Shown in pieces: positions 1 through 12,440 of a stretch of DNA of 36,384 nucleotides. A program made the translations under genes and the position numbers. Under the pieces are notes generated by a model that saw only the letters and a list, made by a program, of their open reading frames with translations, did no database searches and was not told the DNA's origin. The stretch is from Saccoglossus kowalevskii (taxonomy: Eukaryota; Hemichordata; Enteropneusta; Harrimaniidae), in NCBI RefSeq assembly GCF_000003605.2, contig NW_003122411.1:535007-571390 (forward strand), given 5' to 3'. Numbering within the stretch: position 1 is the stretch's first letter; each line of letters starts with the position of its first letter.

Positions 1-769
1 CCAGTTGAGCAAGGCTAACCAGTCTTATGATTGGTTGTTAACAAATGCTGAACAGGCCACGCCTCCAACTGTGCCATGTGTTCGAGCGAACCGTTAATTA
101 TTCGTAAATGGAGTCAATTTGTGTAGTTTTCTTGATTTAATCTGCAGATATAGGTAAAATATAGGTAAGGATTTGGCAAAATTTGAAAGATCAACTAATA
201 TTCTTCAACCTGGTATTTTTTATAGATTTTATTTTCATTCTGTTAGTCTGTTTTTTCCAGTTTAAAAAATATGAGCTGGCTGGTGCCTTCATCCCTTGTC
301 TATTTCTTACACTAGTTACCAGCCGATACCCCCCCCCCCTCATAGGGAGTGCGTACAGTTGATCATAGTTCCTGGGCTCCCTGTGTCACAACCATGGTAC
401 ATGTACTTTACATGGTTGTTGCCATGGCAATTACTATTGTTATTATCTGGTTACAAATCTCACAGAATTCCACGCAATTATAGTTATCAAGAAGTCGAAA
501 ACAGAATAAAACTACATACACGCCATACATTACATTACATTACATTTGAATCAGATTGATGTCCTTCCAACCATGGAGAATTGATGATGCGGGTCAACTC
601 AAATCAGTATGTTAATTGTTTTACTAACACTATTTTTTTACTTAAATACTCAACAAGGATCACTAGAGAATCAAGACTCACCAGGAAACGAATGGCACTA
701 TAGTGTGAGTCAGTCAAAAGCGAAAAAAAAAATGAAATTATACATTATGGATGTTTGGTAATTTGAATC

Positions 770-775
770 TTTATT
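770..775 (-). terminator. Candidate polyadenylation signal of MRM1 (distal)
   Basis: AATAAA on the minus strand, 160 bases past the MRM1 stop codon. A nearer copy lies at 887-892. Which one is used cannot be told from the sequence. Confidence 0.35.
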
Positions 776-886
776 ATCATGTATATTACAAACAAGTGAC
801 TTGAAACTCGGGTAGCCAACAGGGAATGGTCCTCAGTTGGGGACATTAGCGATGCTTTAGCAGATCTCCAGGAGAGTGACACACCC

Positions 887-892
887 TTTATT
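887..892 (-). terminator. Candidate polyadenylation signal of MRM1 (proximal)
   Basis: AATAAA on the minus strand, 43 bases past the MRM1 stop codon. Its use would give a very short 3' UTR. Confidence 0.35.
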
Positions 893-934
893 TCAACGTC
901 ACAAGACAATCCACTATCTATTCCATCTTGATGA

Positions 935-3900
935 TTACACCTTTTTAGCAAGTAACGAGTACAAGAGAATTCCTGGAACAAACCAAACAAACAAATTAAT
1001 GTTATTGTATGATTCATTCATGGTATATACAAGGTGTCTATCACAAATGTATGGCATATAACAAAATCACAATAATGGCACCAATCATGCTGCTCAGGCA
1101 CATGAACATGAACATGAACATGAAATTGCATGTATGAAAAATATATCTACCTGTGACAACCGAAACATTCAACGATTCAATGTACTGATTCAACGCTCTG
1201 CCAGGAGGTATAGTCACCATCTTGGTGCAGGTTTCCATGACAGCATCAGTAAGTCCATATCCTTCATTTCCTGTAACATAAACAAAAGTTTTGATTATTA
1301 TTTGTTTGTATTGACTAACACGAAAGTATGAATATACTTTCAACATAATTTGTTCTCAGCGAATATTTTGATAATCGGGAAATTTCGATTATAATTCTCT
1401 GCAGCAGAGATCCTGTCGATATCAGATATCAGTTTTTAAGATTATATCACTTACAATTACAGGATTTATAGTTAATTGTTACCTAGAACAAGCACTGAGG
1501 GAGTAGAAATACAATATTGGTCGCAGTCAACGACCGGCATGGCGTCCGTTACACTACGTCTATTCGCTGTGCCAATGATTTCCCATCCATGGCTACCAAG
1601 ATTCTGAAATGCAATGTAATACGGCAATCAGATCCATCAAATAAATTGTTAAAAGACGGCTGTTGTCGTGAAACATACAACATATTCGTCACGCATGCAT
1701 ATTAGTGTAGTATGGGACCCATAGTGAAGGCAAACAATCTTGGCAACCTTTAACTATAATATTGCTCGAAATTCTTGGCTACTGAATTCATGACATCGTG
1801 GGTCAGGTTGACAAATTTATAATTTTAAAGGCAAAACTGTTTCTCTCAGTGGCTGGAAATCGAAATAAACATATACTATTATAATAGCTTTAATTAAGTG
1901 ATCATGTATGCTTATTACCATCACAAAACCTGTAGAGTTCTTTATTTTAGTCAGAATTTATTTTCACTTAATATTGAAATGCCAGCTAATCACTCCAATT
2001 TATTTTTTATTCATAAATGACAAAAATGAATTCTACGTGTGAAAAGCAAAACATGCAACTGAGAATATCAATATATTACTAAACTTCTTCACTACCAAAC
2101 ACTTCGTGAAATTTTGATGTGCTAGCAATAAAACTAAATTTACCTTAAGAAAATCACTCAAACTTGGAACAGCATAAACTGGCATGGTTTCCATGGCACC
2201 CGCACTAGCTTTACTAACTATTGGTGTTAATGGGCAACTGGGAAAAAAAAACAAAAAACAAACAAACAAACATTGTATTGATTATAAAACAAGAAATCTG
2301 AAAAAGCATGAGAGAATATTGATAGAGAAACAGAACAAATTCAAATCGACCAAATATAAGAAAAAGTTTAAAGGGCAATAGTCGTTTTGCCATGCATGTA
2401 CGACATTTGTGTTGATAAATATTGATTTTTCCTATAATCCAATGCGCTTTGCAAATGAAATCACAACTACCGGTACTAGTTTTGGCCTGGGCCTATTTAA
2501 ACTAATTACTGCCGGCAAATCCTTAAAACCTTTAAAACACAAAAAATATATACTTGAAGCTTGGTTACCTCTGAATTTGGTTTGCGTAACAGTCAATGTT
2601 GCCATCTTTGTTTATATGAGATCCATAACTCGCGCATGTGCCGCAACCACAACTACCGCCCTTTAACTTGACGAAAGTTTCAATATGCCATAAAAATGTG
2701 TTTTCTGTAAACCATTCATTATTTTACAACGAAAGTGCGATCCACTGTGATTCCAGTTTCTTAGAAACCTCAGGGAATGCTTTCTACTAGTATTCTATAC
2801 GTCGTAAACTTTATAATGGAACCAAATGAGAGCTGGTGCATGGAATCAGGTGTAAGGGTTATTTGGGACTGGAGACTTACCAGTTTTTCTTTCCAGTAAT
2901 TATTTTATCGACACCAAGAAAATACGAAGATCTAAGAATGGCACCAAAATTCATGGGGTCCTGAAATAAAAAAAAAATATTGCAGGTTTTTCACAAAAAG
3001 GATATTTTGAACTACGTAGATAAAAATGAAAATATCAATTTGATTAAAAGTAAATTGTATTTTTTAAAACTAAATTTACAGACTCCATAAATCAAAAGAT
3101 ATGCATTAAAAAAAATTATCAAGTTTTAATTAATAAAATGCATATATGTGTGTAGGTCTGTGTGTCTGTTTTACAGCAATTCCAGGCACTGATTTGACGC
3201 TGAAGTAGTGCTAGATGTTGATAACTTACTACAATAAGTTACACACTTTGTTTTCAAATTCACAGAAGTTGTTACAAATAATGCAGACAGAATGTCTGCA
3301 ATTTGAAGTGCATCGGAAGAAAGCTTCGCCCATAAAAATGGCGGTACATTAGTTTTAAATTTCTCCTCCAATAAACGACCGAGGCTCTCAACTTAGTTTC
3401 CAGCCTCAATTTGTGTCACATGTCATTTCAGTGAGTTCATAAAGTGGTGGCACTGTAAAGAACGTTATTTTACAGAACCAGCTGACCGACTGATCATGAC
3501 AGAATTATTGATCAAAGTGCATTATTCCTACTATGGAAATATCCGTATCACGCCGATATATAACTGAAAGCTGTCTGCAACAATGAAATTGAATACATAA
3601 GTAGAATAGGTGTTATTCGATTATTAATTAGTTCTCGACGATGAGATGGTTGTGGATGTGCCACCAAATAATCGCTTTAAAAAGCTTATCACTGGCAACA
3701 CACGATCAGACGTCCGGGAGGGTTGCCGCCATACACAAGTAGTTTTTGTCGAATTTCCCGTCCGTAAATGAGCGGCCGCAATGTTTTATAATATTCAACA
3801 TAGTCTATAACGTTGTCAGATTCCTGGCAGGATACTCTCGGTGGTTACAAACCGTTTGATGATAATATAAGTTGTCTGCTTTGAAACACCATTTCGATCT

Positions 3901-6752
3901 CTAATCTCAGCAAATGACAGTCCATGAAAATACAAATCGACAACTCTTGTTCTCACTTCAACTGGTTTTTTAACTCCTTGCTTCTCCATCGTGGTGCTTA
4001 AACAACTTTGACAAATGCCGATTTGTAGACACGCAATCAACACGATGACTGACTAAAAGTGACTGAAGACAAAAGTCTAGGTGTACCTGACTTTGTAGCA
4101 AAAATAGAAAACATTGTAGGCAATATCTGTCAATCATTCCTCTGATTTGCAGCCTATGTTTATATTTCTAGTTACAACTTATGTAAATGTGAAAACAAAG
4201 TGTGTATTAACCTATTGTAGTAAGTTATCAACATCTAGCACTACTTCAGCGTCAAATCAGTGCCTGGAATTGCTGTAATAATATATCAAGACTACTTTAA
4301 GTGAAAATCAGAATGCCACTTTGGGATAATCTATAGTTCTGTGAATTACAGATCTACTTGTTTTGGAATACATATCCTTGCATCCTAATTTGCATAATGA
4401 TTACCAGATACTGTAAAATATTTTTACTTGGAGATATTTCAGCAAAAACAAAATCCAGCGAATATACCTTTTTTTTCAAAACTTTAACTCAAAAATGAGT
4501 GCAAATAAACTCCCAAAAAGTGCTTTACAGTAACAAAGTTTTAGAATTATGACACATCTGGCATTTCAGGTCAGTCAAATTCCACATTGATATCAAGCTC
4601 TTGGGGAAAGTTAATTGTAATACATCTCTTGTGTATAGTGTAATGAATTACAGAGACAACAGTGCATTTATTATAGATATCGATGTCCCATGTGTTACTA
4701 CCTTGACTTCATCCAATACCAGCCATACTTGTTTTTCATCACCTTCACTACCTATGTCTTCACTTTCTGGAAATTGTTCGAAGTTTAATCTGCTCACCTC
4801 CATACACACGCCCTGTTTAGAAATCAACATAGAATGTTATCTTGGATGCTACAGAATGCAACATAACATTATAGGTTTAACTTTGTGAGAAAAGACAACT
4901 TTTCATGAGTTTTGCCTGTTCACTGCAGTCCTAGGGAGTCAAAACTACTTTGTCTTCACAAACATTCTCAAAATATGAAATTGTGTTAGTTTTCAACTTC
5001 TTACGAGTGGGTCATCCATACCACCCAATCGCAAACGAGATTCTCTGATCGATGATCAAAGATAATATTTGATATGAAGCATTTTCCACCAAGATTAGTC
5101 TGAGATCCACACCACACTCTGGAGTTGTTTTCTGAATAGCCATTAGCCCCCCCCCCCCATATCTGATTTTATACAATGACTTTTTACTCTTTATGACACT
5201 GCTATTGAGCAAATAGCGAACATTATGTACTTCTTAGATTAGTTGTGTTTAGCATGCTCCCAAAGCAAAATTCAAGTGAAGGCAATGATAAATGAGTCAA
5301 TAATGGTATAATACATCATGTTTTGATCAGTATAATTCACAAACGTTCTAAGATTCAGATTCGAAATTGAATATGACTTTCAACTAAGTTTTGGGTAATG
5401 GTAACCATACTTTGCATATATGTATTACCTGATGTGGTCTTTCTCCACTTATGTAATTCAAATCAGATTTTTTAACTGCCGATATTTCAATATTTTTTTC
5501 CTCACAGAGCTCTAGAAGTTTCAAAATTCCTCCACGTTTTGTCTTCATTAGTCCATCTTGGATGAAAACTTTAAAGATGGATCTTCTATCTTGTGTCAAA
5601 GCGATGATAGAGGGTGACAGTCCAAATAATAAATCATTGCCAGGCCTCGGCTTCCAGCCGTTCATAATCCTAGAAATTAATACTATGTTCATTAAAATTA
5701 TTATCAGATAGAGCAATGGAGGGGGAATGTAAATACAACATTGAAATAAAAGGCTTTGCAGCGATTGTAGAACGACTGCAAGAATAACAGCTTTAAAAAA
5801 GAAAACAGATGAGTTTCCAGCTCAGATGAAAAACATGTCTTACTACAGTGGACGTACGATCCCTTCTGACAAGGAGGTTCTATTTCACAGCCCCAGTCTA
5901 CTCTACATATAACGGTTGCCTTGACAACTACATCACTGCGCACATTAGAATATACTAGTAGCTGTGGGTCCATAGCTCTTCTTGCGTCGGTCTATAGTCT
6001 TTGTGATGGTATTTTAGTCATTTCTGATACATTTGGTGTCATTAAATTTTCAGACATTAGGATTATTATTGACACAATACAATACAAACTGACTGACTGA
6101 CTGACCCCTCAAAAAATTGAAAAATGTAATCAGTGATCTGATATGTCTTAAAATAGTTTACTTACCCATTTGATTTGTGTTTGTTGGACCATTTCTGTTT
6201 ACCTTTCAACTTCTGGGGTTTCCATGGTGTTTTTGTGTCTTTATCAGATTTCAACAAATCATCGCTTCTCGTATTATAAAGAATATCATTACTGCAGTCA
6301 TTTTCATCAATATTATGGGCAACCATTTCATTCTCTTTTATAATATTTGATATTTTATCCACCCGTGTTTGCTTTTTGGAATAACTCCGGATCACCCGGG
6401 TCACGTCCTCGTCACTTCTACGTCTAATAAAACTGCCCTTCTTAGCAGCATTCGCATCATTGCTGTGGCGACCATTCAGAGGAGCAATCTCCTGGTTAGA
6501 TCTGTTTTTTCGTGGCGTTACCGGGATTGTAATGCGGCTTGCTGCGTATCTCGCGGGATTCAGGCAGACGTCTTCGGTTTCCGAATGAGTTTCTACGCAG
6601 CGAAAACTGTCAACATCATCAGTATCCGCAGGACGACGGTGGTTCTGGTTCAGAGATGAAAGCACTGAAGTCGAGAATGTCCGCATATCCACGATCCATT
6701 GCGAATTGAGCGTCCTCAAATAAAGCTTTGTCAGTGTCTGTAATTTTGCCAT
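935..6752 (-). CDS. MRM1: MRM1, mitochondrial rRNA 2'-O-ribose methyltransferase 1 (SpoU/TrmH family), 8 coding exons
   Basis: Coding exons in transcription order are 6752-6166, 5669-5429, 4812-4702, 2960-2881, 2237-2144, 1603-1483, 1270-1151 and 972-935. All introns are GT-AG, phases agree, and the sum is 1392 nt (463 aa plus stop). Exon 2 gives the substrate-binding domain (LLFGLSP; GERPHQ, completed by GVCMEV of exon 3). The SPOUT knot motifs follow: [18 protein letters not shown] (aa 314-331), [11 protein letters not shown] (409-419) and [15 protein letters not shown] (444-458). In this family these bind SAM and the target ribose; human MRM1 modifies a guanosine of mitochondrial 16S rRNA. 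The N-terminus ([17 protein letters not shown]) lacks acidic residues and looks like a mitochondrial presequence, so I prefer this ATG to an in-frame one at 6809 (482 aa). Exon 1 encodes about 195 mostly polar residues, making the protein about 110 aa longer than human MRM1. Intron 3 contains a transposon remnant. Confidence 0.93.
1101..1124. repeat. Hexamer microsatellite (CATGAA)4
   Basis: Four perfect copies of CATGAA lie inside the last intron of MRM1 (973-1150). Confidence 0.8.
3174..3275 (+). repeat. Left terminal inverted repeat of the Tc1/mariner-type element
   Basis: The first 63 bases are identical to the reverse complement of 4213-4275. The rest, to 3275, matches with scattered differences. 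Confidence 0.85.
3816..3989 (-). pseudogene. Truncated transposase N-terminus (helix-turn-helix only)
   Basis: This 57-codon minus-strand frame starts [20 protein letters not shown] and continues [18 protein letters not shown]. The pattern RxRVVDLYxxGLSFxEIxxxxGVSKxT is the DNA-binding helix-turn-helix seen at the N-terminus of Tc1-like and Pax-like proteins. The frame then stops. Downstream of it (3640-3815) I could follow no single open frame and no catalytic-domain motifs. It lies between the inverted repeats, in the position expected for a transposase, and is best read as the remnant of one. Confidence 0.65.
4170..4275 (-). repeat. Right terminal inverted repeat of the Tc1/mariner-type element
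   Basis: This is the reverse-complement partner of 3174-3275. The outer 63 bases are identical. Confidence 0.85.
5957..6015 (+). repeat. Dispersed repeat, copy 1 (MRM1 intron 1)
   Basis: These 59 bases align without gaps to 32818-32876 with roughly 50 matches. Similarity resumes further on (GACATTAGGAT here, GACATCAGGAT there) after a length difference of about 35 bases. The two copies have the same orientation and lie 27 kb apart in unrelated non-coding contexts. Confidence 0.65.
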
Positions 6753-7742
6753 AATACACACTATTCTGTGGATTATTAAATTGCAATTTTCATCTCCATC
6801 ATTTCTCATTGATCAACGTGACCTGACAATCAGTAATTAGACTCACAGTGACGCGGTACGACGTTACTCACTCAGTCTGTTATAATTCGGGCGACTGTCA
6901 ACGATGCTTTGTCTTCGGAAAAACGATGATTGTCACAAATACAGCGTGCGCTTACCTCCGTCGAAACCAAAACACTGTACATGTGAGACCACATGTGACC
7001 GGAAGTACATAAAAGGTCACCAAAGAATGGTGCTATCATTGAACAGAGCGCCACCAACATTACCTCCAACACCCTATCTTTTATTTGTTTTTCTTCACGG
7101 CTTCCAGTATTTAAATGCGAGAGCGGATACACCCTTTAAAGTATAACATTTTCCAGGACCCAGTAGACCGAGAAAAAATAAAATGGAATCTTAATTTAGC
7201 TAAAGCGCCACATAATCGAATCTCGTATCTGAGAAACAACGAAATGCGTCGAACACCATCTTCGCCAGCCAAGGACCATTTTACTCGGCCGAAGCCTTAA
7301 CATTAACCACGGGTTCGTGCGCCGGTTATTGATGGCGGCTTTAACAAAACCGTGCGATTCGGACGATGGTCAAACACAAATATTTTTTTTTTTCAATTCA
7401 CGAAACGTTGTCTATAGTGTTTTTATTTAACGTTTGAAAATGTAATAAATTTTATAAATTTCTAATACTAAATCCACTACACATAATCAAACGTTTCACA
7501 ATTTCTATTTGGGAGACTGCCATATGTCGGTTTCTTACAATAAACTTTGCTACTTCATATGTTTACCTGATCTAAAAATAGATCCGAGGGGAGTTCTTAA
7601 GGTCTATGTGTTATTGGTAAAAGTAAACAAATAACTTCAAGGCAAACAAATATTGTTATTCAATGTTTTCAACTCAAGTTCTCAACAATTATATTCCAGA
7701 TTTGATTTACTGTACGTCCTGTTAGATGTAGTAGTCTACCTT

Positions 7743-7859
7743 GTCGCCATGACAACGATTGGACCAATCAGCTAATGTTCTATGTTGGTGGGTGAACACG
7801 CCCACTGTGCAGTGTAAATTTCAGTGGCTTGTTTGGTAATGCGATACAAAATGGCCGAC
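7743..7859. promoter_or_regulatory. Promoter-like cluster: X-box (RFX-type), CCAAT box, YY1-like site
   Basis: GTCGCCATGACAAC (7743-7756) fits the RFX X-box consensus GTHNYYATRRNAAC at every position. A GGACCAATCAGC CCAAT box follows a few bases later. CAAAATGGCCGAC (7847-7859) resembles a YY1/initiator site of the kind often found just inside animal transcription starts. The cluster could serve the gene at 13174 through a long 5' intron, or an unrecognised transcript. No expression evidence is available here. Confidence 0.35.
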
Positions 7860-10370
7860 TGGTGTTTTCTCCCATAATTATAATAACCATTATATTTAAT
7901 TTCACATTGACAACATTTTCTTAATTAATTAACGTACGAACGACGGGAGGTCATTTGTACTTTGTTTTTCAAACACCAGTCTCGCATGCCGCGAACTTTC
8001 AAAGTTTGTTTATCTGTTGAAAATATCACTTTATGGGTTATTTGTTTCAAAAACAAAGTTTCAAAGTTTTAGATATGTTAGACGGAAAACGGAAATTAAA
8101 TATTTATTTGTGTTTTCAATTGGGTCCATTACTGTCTCGTAGTCGAAGTTATACAAAAGGTCATCTAGATATACCACCGTGTTGCTTGTTTCATTCGAGG
8201 GTTATTAACTATTTACAACCACCAACAAGTATGTGTCAGGCTTATGTTATTTCTATAATTAAATATAACACGGGATATAACGTCACATCCGTTCCATTCC
8301 ACAGAGGTAGAAACGACAAGAGAAAACCTTATATTAATCTTTTATGGAGACCTGCCTGAAAAAATACTTAAGATGCTCGTACTCAGAACGAGGCCCCAGA
8401 AGAAAAACGTTATAACTGGCGGCATGGTGGGACTATAACTTATTTGCGATATTACTTTAAAGAAAAGGTTATTTATTAATTTTGCTGTAGATAACCGATG
8501 TTTTTTTCTTATAGCTAAATTTAAACCTCTGGGAACACACACACGGGTATCTAACAAAATGCCATGACATTTATCCACGAAACTACAATTCTTTAATTAT
8601 TGGTATTACCTATTTTTATTTTTGTTGTACCGATGATTGATTTTTTAGCCGTCACGGTCGATGTTGTTGATATAGTTCACTCACCCCAACCAGCCTAAGT
8701 ACATGCTCGCAGCCACGCCACACTTGTCGTGACACGTGATACCACCACGCCGCGTTGTTTGTCTTAATTGCCGAGTGAAGTCCAACAACTGAAGGTAACC
8801 CCCATCATTAATACGGTTCTCTCGACCCGATGCGACACAAAATGGACGAGTCAAGGCTCTAATTGTATCGCTTCGATCGTGTTATTAATTCGACATCAAA
8901 CAAGACTGGTGTTTTATTGCTATTAAGTTAAAATCATTGAATATTCAGAAATTCGAAAAAAAGATGGCTCGTTTATAATCGGATATTTGTCGCTTCTCTG
9001 GTATGTCATCATCCATAAGTGTTAGCATTCACGTGAACTTGACATTGATAGAGAAACAAATTATTAGTATCTTATTATTTTGCAAATGCGGATAGGCTCA
9101 TTCAAGTATTACCGTTTTTTTTTTTTTTTTGTTAAACCCCTTAAATGATGAGTCCATGTCGGGTCAAATGATCAATCTTTGCGGGAACGGTTATTTCTGA
9201 CTGCACAAAACTAGCGAGACTCGCAAACTACTTGACACAAGTACCACCGATAGACTCATCTATGCGTTCGTGACGTCTTCTCCTTCCTTTTCCATCACCA
9301 AATACAAACTCAGCCCACTTGGCAGATTGTCGAAAATACCACAGCGCGTTTCATACTTACCGACTTCCACTGCCCCCCCCCAAACTGAAGCTCATATACA
9401 TGTCAAGGTATTGTTGGTCACATTCAAAATCCTCAAAGCCATTGCTCGACAATAATTGACGACTCTGTATGTCCCAGGCCGAGATCTTCACTTAGTCGAA
9501 AAATTAAGATTGTTTCCATGTGTGGTAAATTCATTACATCCTAGGGTCAACGAGATTTTTCTGTTTGCGCGCTATTTTTATGAAACCAATTAAGGTGTGA
9601 TACTCGTACTGACATTTTTAAACGAAGTTTAAAAACTTATTCTTTGAATAAAATTACCTATTGTGAATTTCAACTTTTCAACAATACAAGTTTTAATACG
9701 TTTTGTACAATGCGCCGGGACTTATGTGTAGTGCGTTTTCGGGAAAAAAAGTTTCTAATAATAATAATATCTAATTCTTCACGCGAAAATAAAGTTCAAA
9801 CGCGGCTATTCACATGTTATTCGCCTTGGTTTCTCCTCAATAAAGTTGTCGTTAAATGATGCATAGGTATCAATGTCCACCATCAAAGTCGTGGGCGTGG
9901 TGAAAATATTTAAATCCAATTACCACACATCATAGCGATATTTCTATTATACGTCTACCCATAATGCAGCGGGACGGATGTCAACTTTGTTTTGTTTTTC
10001 AAAGTAGATGAAAAATGTTATCTAACGGTAGATCGTTAGAATAAACAATGACGCGATTGTTTGGTGCGAACACCATCAGCGATTTACAGAGCAACCACTC
10101 GAAGGCTGCATGCAAACGATGACTAATACTTAAGCTCGTGGGTTTAAATATTAACTGGGGTCGGGCTGAAAAAACACACATTCTACGTGTGCACAAAAGA
10201 TATTTTTTTTACAAAATGTCCGCTTCTGTTTAAAGACGGTGGAGCTGGCGTGTCTGGTGAACAAAACCGTTTCGAGAACTTTTATGGTTTTAATTGGACC
10301 CCGATATAATCACCGAGCATTGTAACACCGATCCTATTTTGAAATACACCGTTATTGGAGTGCTTTGCGG

Positions 10371-10376
10371 GTAAGT
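10371..10376 (+). promoter_or_regulatory. Candidate 5' splice site for the 5'-UTR intron of the Lys-rich gene
   Basis: GCGG|GTAAGT is the strongest plus-strand donor I noticed upstream of the acceptor at 13067-13068. Pairing the two would give a 2.7-kb 5'-UTR intron. This is an inference from consensus alone. Confidence 0.25.
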
Positions 10377-12423
10377 TTTTACGATTTGAAATTAAGTCGT
10401 GATAGAAGGGTCAGTAACAGGTGGCACGTATTGACATGTGTCTGCACAGCTTTTCTAACTGGGAGGCGGGAGGGGGGGGGACTGTGATTTCTCCGTAAGT
10501 TACGATATGTGTGCTTTTTGGAACTTCGTAGTTTTCGACGGCAGTGTGCGTGGCTTAAACTTTGTCCCCATCGTGGCGTGTCCCCCAGTTCACCCATCGC
10601 CATGTCGAGACATGCTCAATGTACATTTCGCAATGAACGGCGTAGTATTACCATGTTTAGCTCATACCATTTCACATATTAATACATTAAAATTCGGAAA
10701 ATATGGTTAATGTAACTTCCGAATTTTAACGGGTCAACATACATTTGCGTGACTCGGGTATGTTTTGCAAAAATGGGGCTGATATCCATGAGAAATGTTT
10801 ACTTGTAAATGCTGTTTTCGTCCTAATTTTTACGGGTGTGTTTTATCTTGTCATCGATATGAACAATAGGACACTTAAGCAAGCATTGTTTTGATGATAT
10901 ATTTCATAATTTCGGAAACGACTGGCATGGATGAAAATAAAATATTAATATACGATAAATTGAACAGGTGTGTCGTGCGAATTCACAATCTCCAGGTACC
11001 TGAAAATTATTCCCACCAATCGCATATCTATGTGACATTTCGACCTTTGAACGGATCACATGTGTTCTCACACATGCACACCGGACGACAGCGAAACGAG
11101 GGGTGACTGTGCCGTCTGCCACTCCAGACAATCGCCAACAGGCAGGCACGCACACACGCACGCTACAGACGAAGCGGCGCGGTACTCATGTCGACCAGTT
11201 GATACCGGACGAATTATCAATTCAGAGGCATTATAGAGGGAGTTTTCATATGGAAAAAAACGCCAAAACGAAAACTTGTCCATCTACATTATTAGTAGAC
11301 ATTAACATAATAGTAATATGCAAAATATTTAAAGATGGTTTCCATAACAACACAACAAATCATATTTTACAATGAATAATTTTGTATATTTGTCAGTATT
11401 TGAATTGAGTAATATGAACTGTGACTTGTTGAAAAATAAAAAAATAAAATATTTACGTAGCAAAACAAAATGGTATTTGAGGCAAAGTGATTTTAATTAA
11501 TAATATGTACCAGTAATTAATAGCGAACATAATTCCATATTTTATTATATCGTGAAACAAATATATCATAATCTAGCGTGATATCAAAATATAATATCGA
11601 ATAAAATGTATAACCTTATCACTGTTTTTACCATATGTCAGTGTTTTGAGATAGGACGACTGACTGTGTAGTATAGAAATCAAATGTAAATATTTTTTAA
11701 GGGGTGTACCATTAATTATTCTGGGATAAGAACTAAATTAGTATATTCCCAGTATTCTATTGTTACAATCTGTGCGCCAATTATTGAACGCTGTTGAACC
11801 TTACTTTTATCTGATTTGATTTACCTGTTTTTAATTCTTCTAACTCTAGTACAATCCTCTAATAATATAATTAATGGTCTGTCCCTAGAATTGCTCTGTA
11901 ATACCATCAAGCACTATGACCCAGGCAGAGTAGGCAATTCGATACAATTCATATGTAAGTGATTTTACTAACTATGGTCGTGATTATATTGAATTTTTGG
12001 TTTTAGAAAAAAATATGTTAGTGTACATGATGCAAACAAATACATCTCTAAGTAATCACGATGGCTTGCGAAACAGGAATAGAGTTCTGGTAACCATTAA
12101 ACACATAAATGAAATGTCTATTTCTCTGTGCACGCACACCCCACAGTTAGTACCTAATCCGAGTAGATGAAGACCGGAACCGGAAGTGTTATGTCTTTTG
12201 AAATCGCGATGTAATGTGGGTGGTTGAAAAAAAAACAATCTCTTTGAGTGAATACAGTATATGCAAGATAGACTGGTTTCATGGCAACTCCACAGTGGGC
12301 ATTTAAAAAGAGTAAACAAACTATGGAAATGGAAGTTTCATGGATACACTATAATTCGAACAGCTGCCATTTTGCTCCCTAATAATATCTATCTACTACA
12401 AATGTCGATAAATCAACTGTCTG

Positions 12424-12440
12424 TATATATATATATATAT
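12424..12440. repeat. (TA)n microsatellite
   Basis: An alternating T/A run of 17 bases. Confidence 0.8.

Larger units (their letters stand above)
1..934. other. 3' flank of MRM1, no gene recognised
   Basis: This stretch holds the probable 3' UTR of MRM1 (read on the minus strand) and intergenic DNA. Two AATAAA signals lie on the minus strand, at 892-887 and 775-770, that is 43 and 160 bases past the MRM1 stop. A run of 11 C lies at 329-339, and a near-palindromic X-box-like sequence (GTTGCCATGGCAAT) at 418-431. The only longer open frame on the plus strand (296-559) begins with TTG and has no recognisable protein features. Confidence 0.5.
3174..4275 (-). mobile_element. Decayed Tc1/mariner-type DNA transposon with ~105-bp terminal inverted repeats, flanked by TA
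   Basis: The 1102-bp element begins CAGCAATTCC and ends GGAATTGCTG, and is flanked by the dinucleotide TA on both sides (3172-3173 and 4276-4277). A TA target is typical of the Tc1/mariner superfamily. The left end (3174-3275) and the reverse complement of the right end (4170-4275) match over their whole length: the first 63 bases are identical, then a few substitutions and a small gap. The interior carries one short minus-strand frame with a transposase-type helix-turn-helix, but no catalytic DDE/DDD domain could be found, so the copy is non-autonomous. It sits in intron 3 of MRM1. Confidence 0.85.

Noticed and set aside
8033-8359. 108-codon plus-strand frame
   Set aside because: It has an ATG, but I recognise no homologue, domain or flanking gene signal, and frames of this length are expected by chance in 36 kb.
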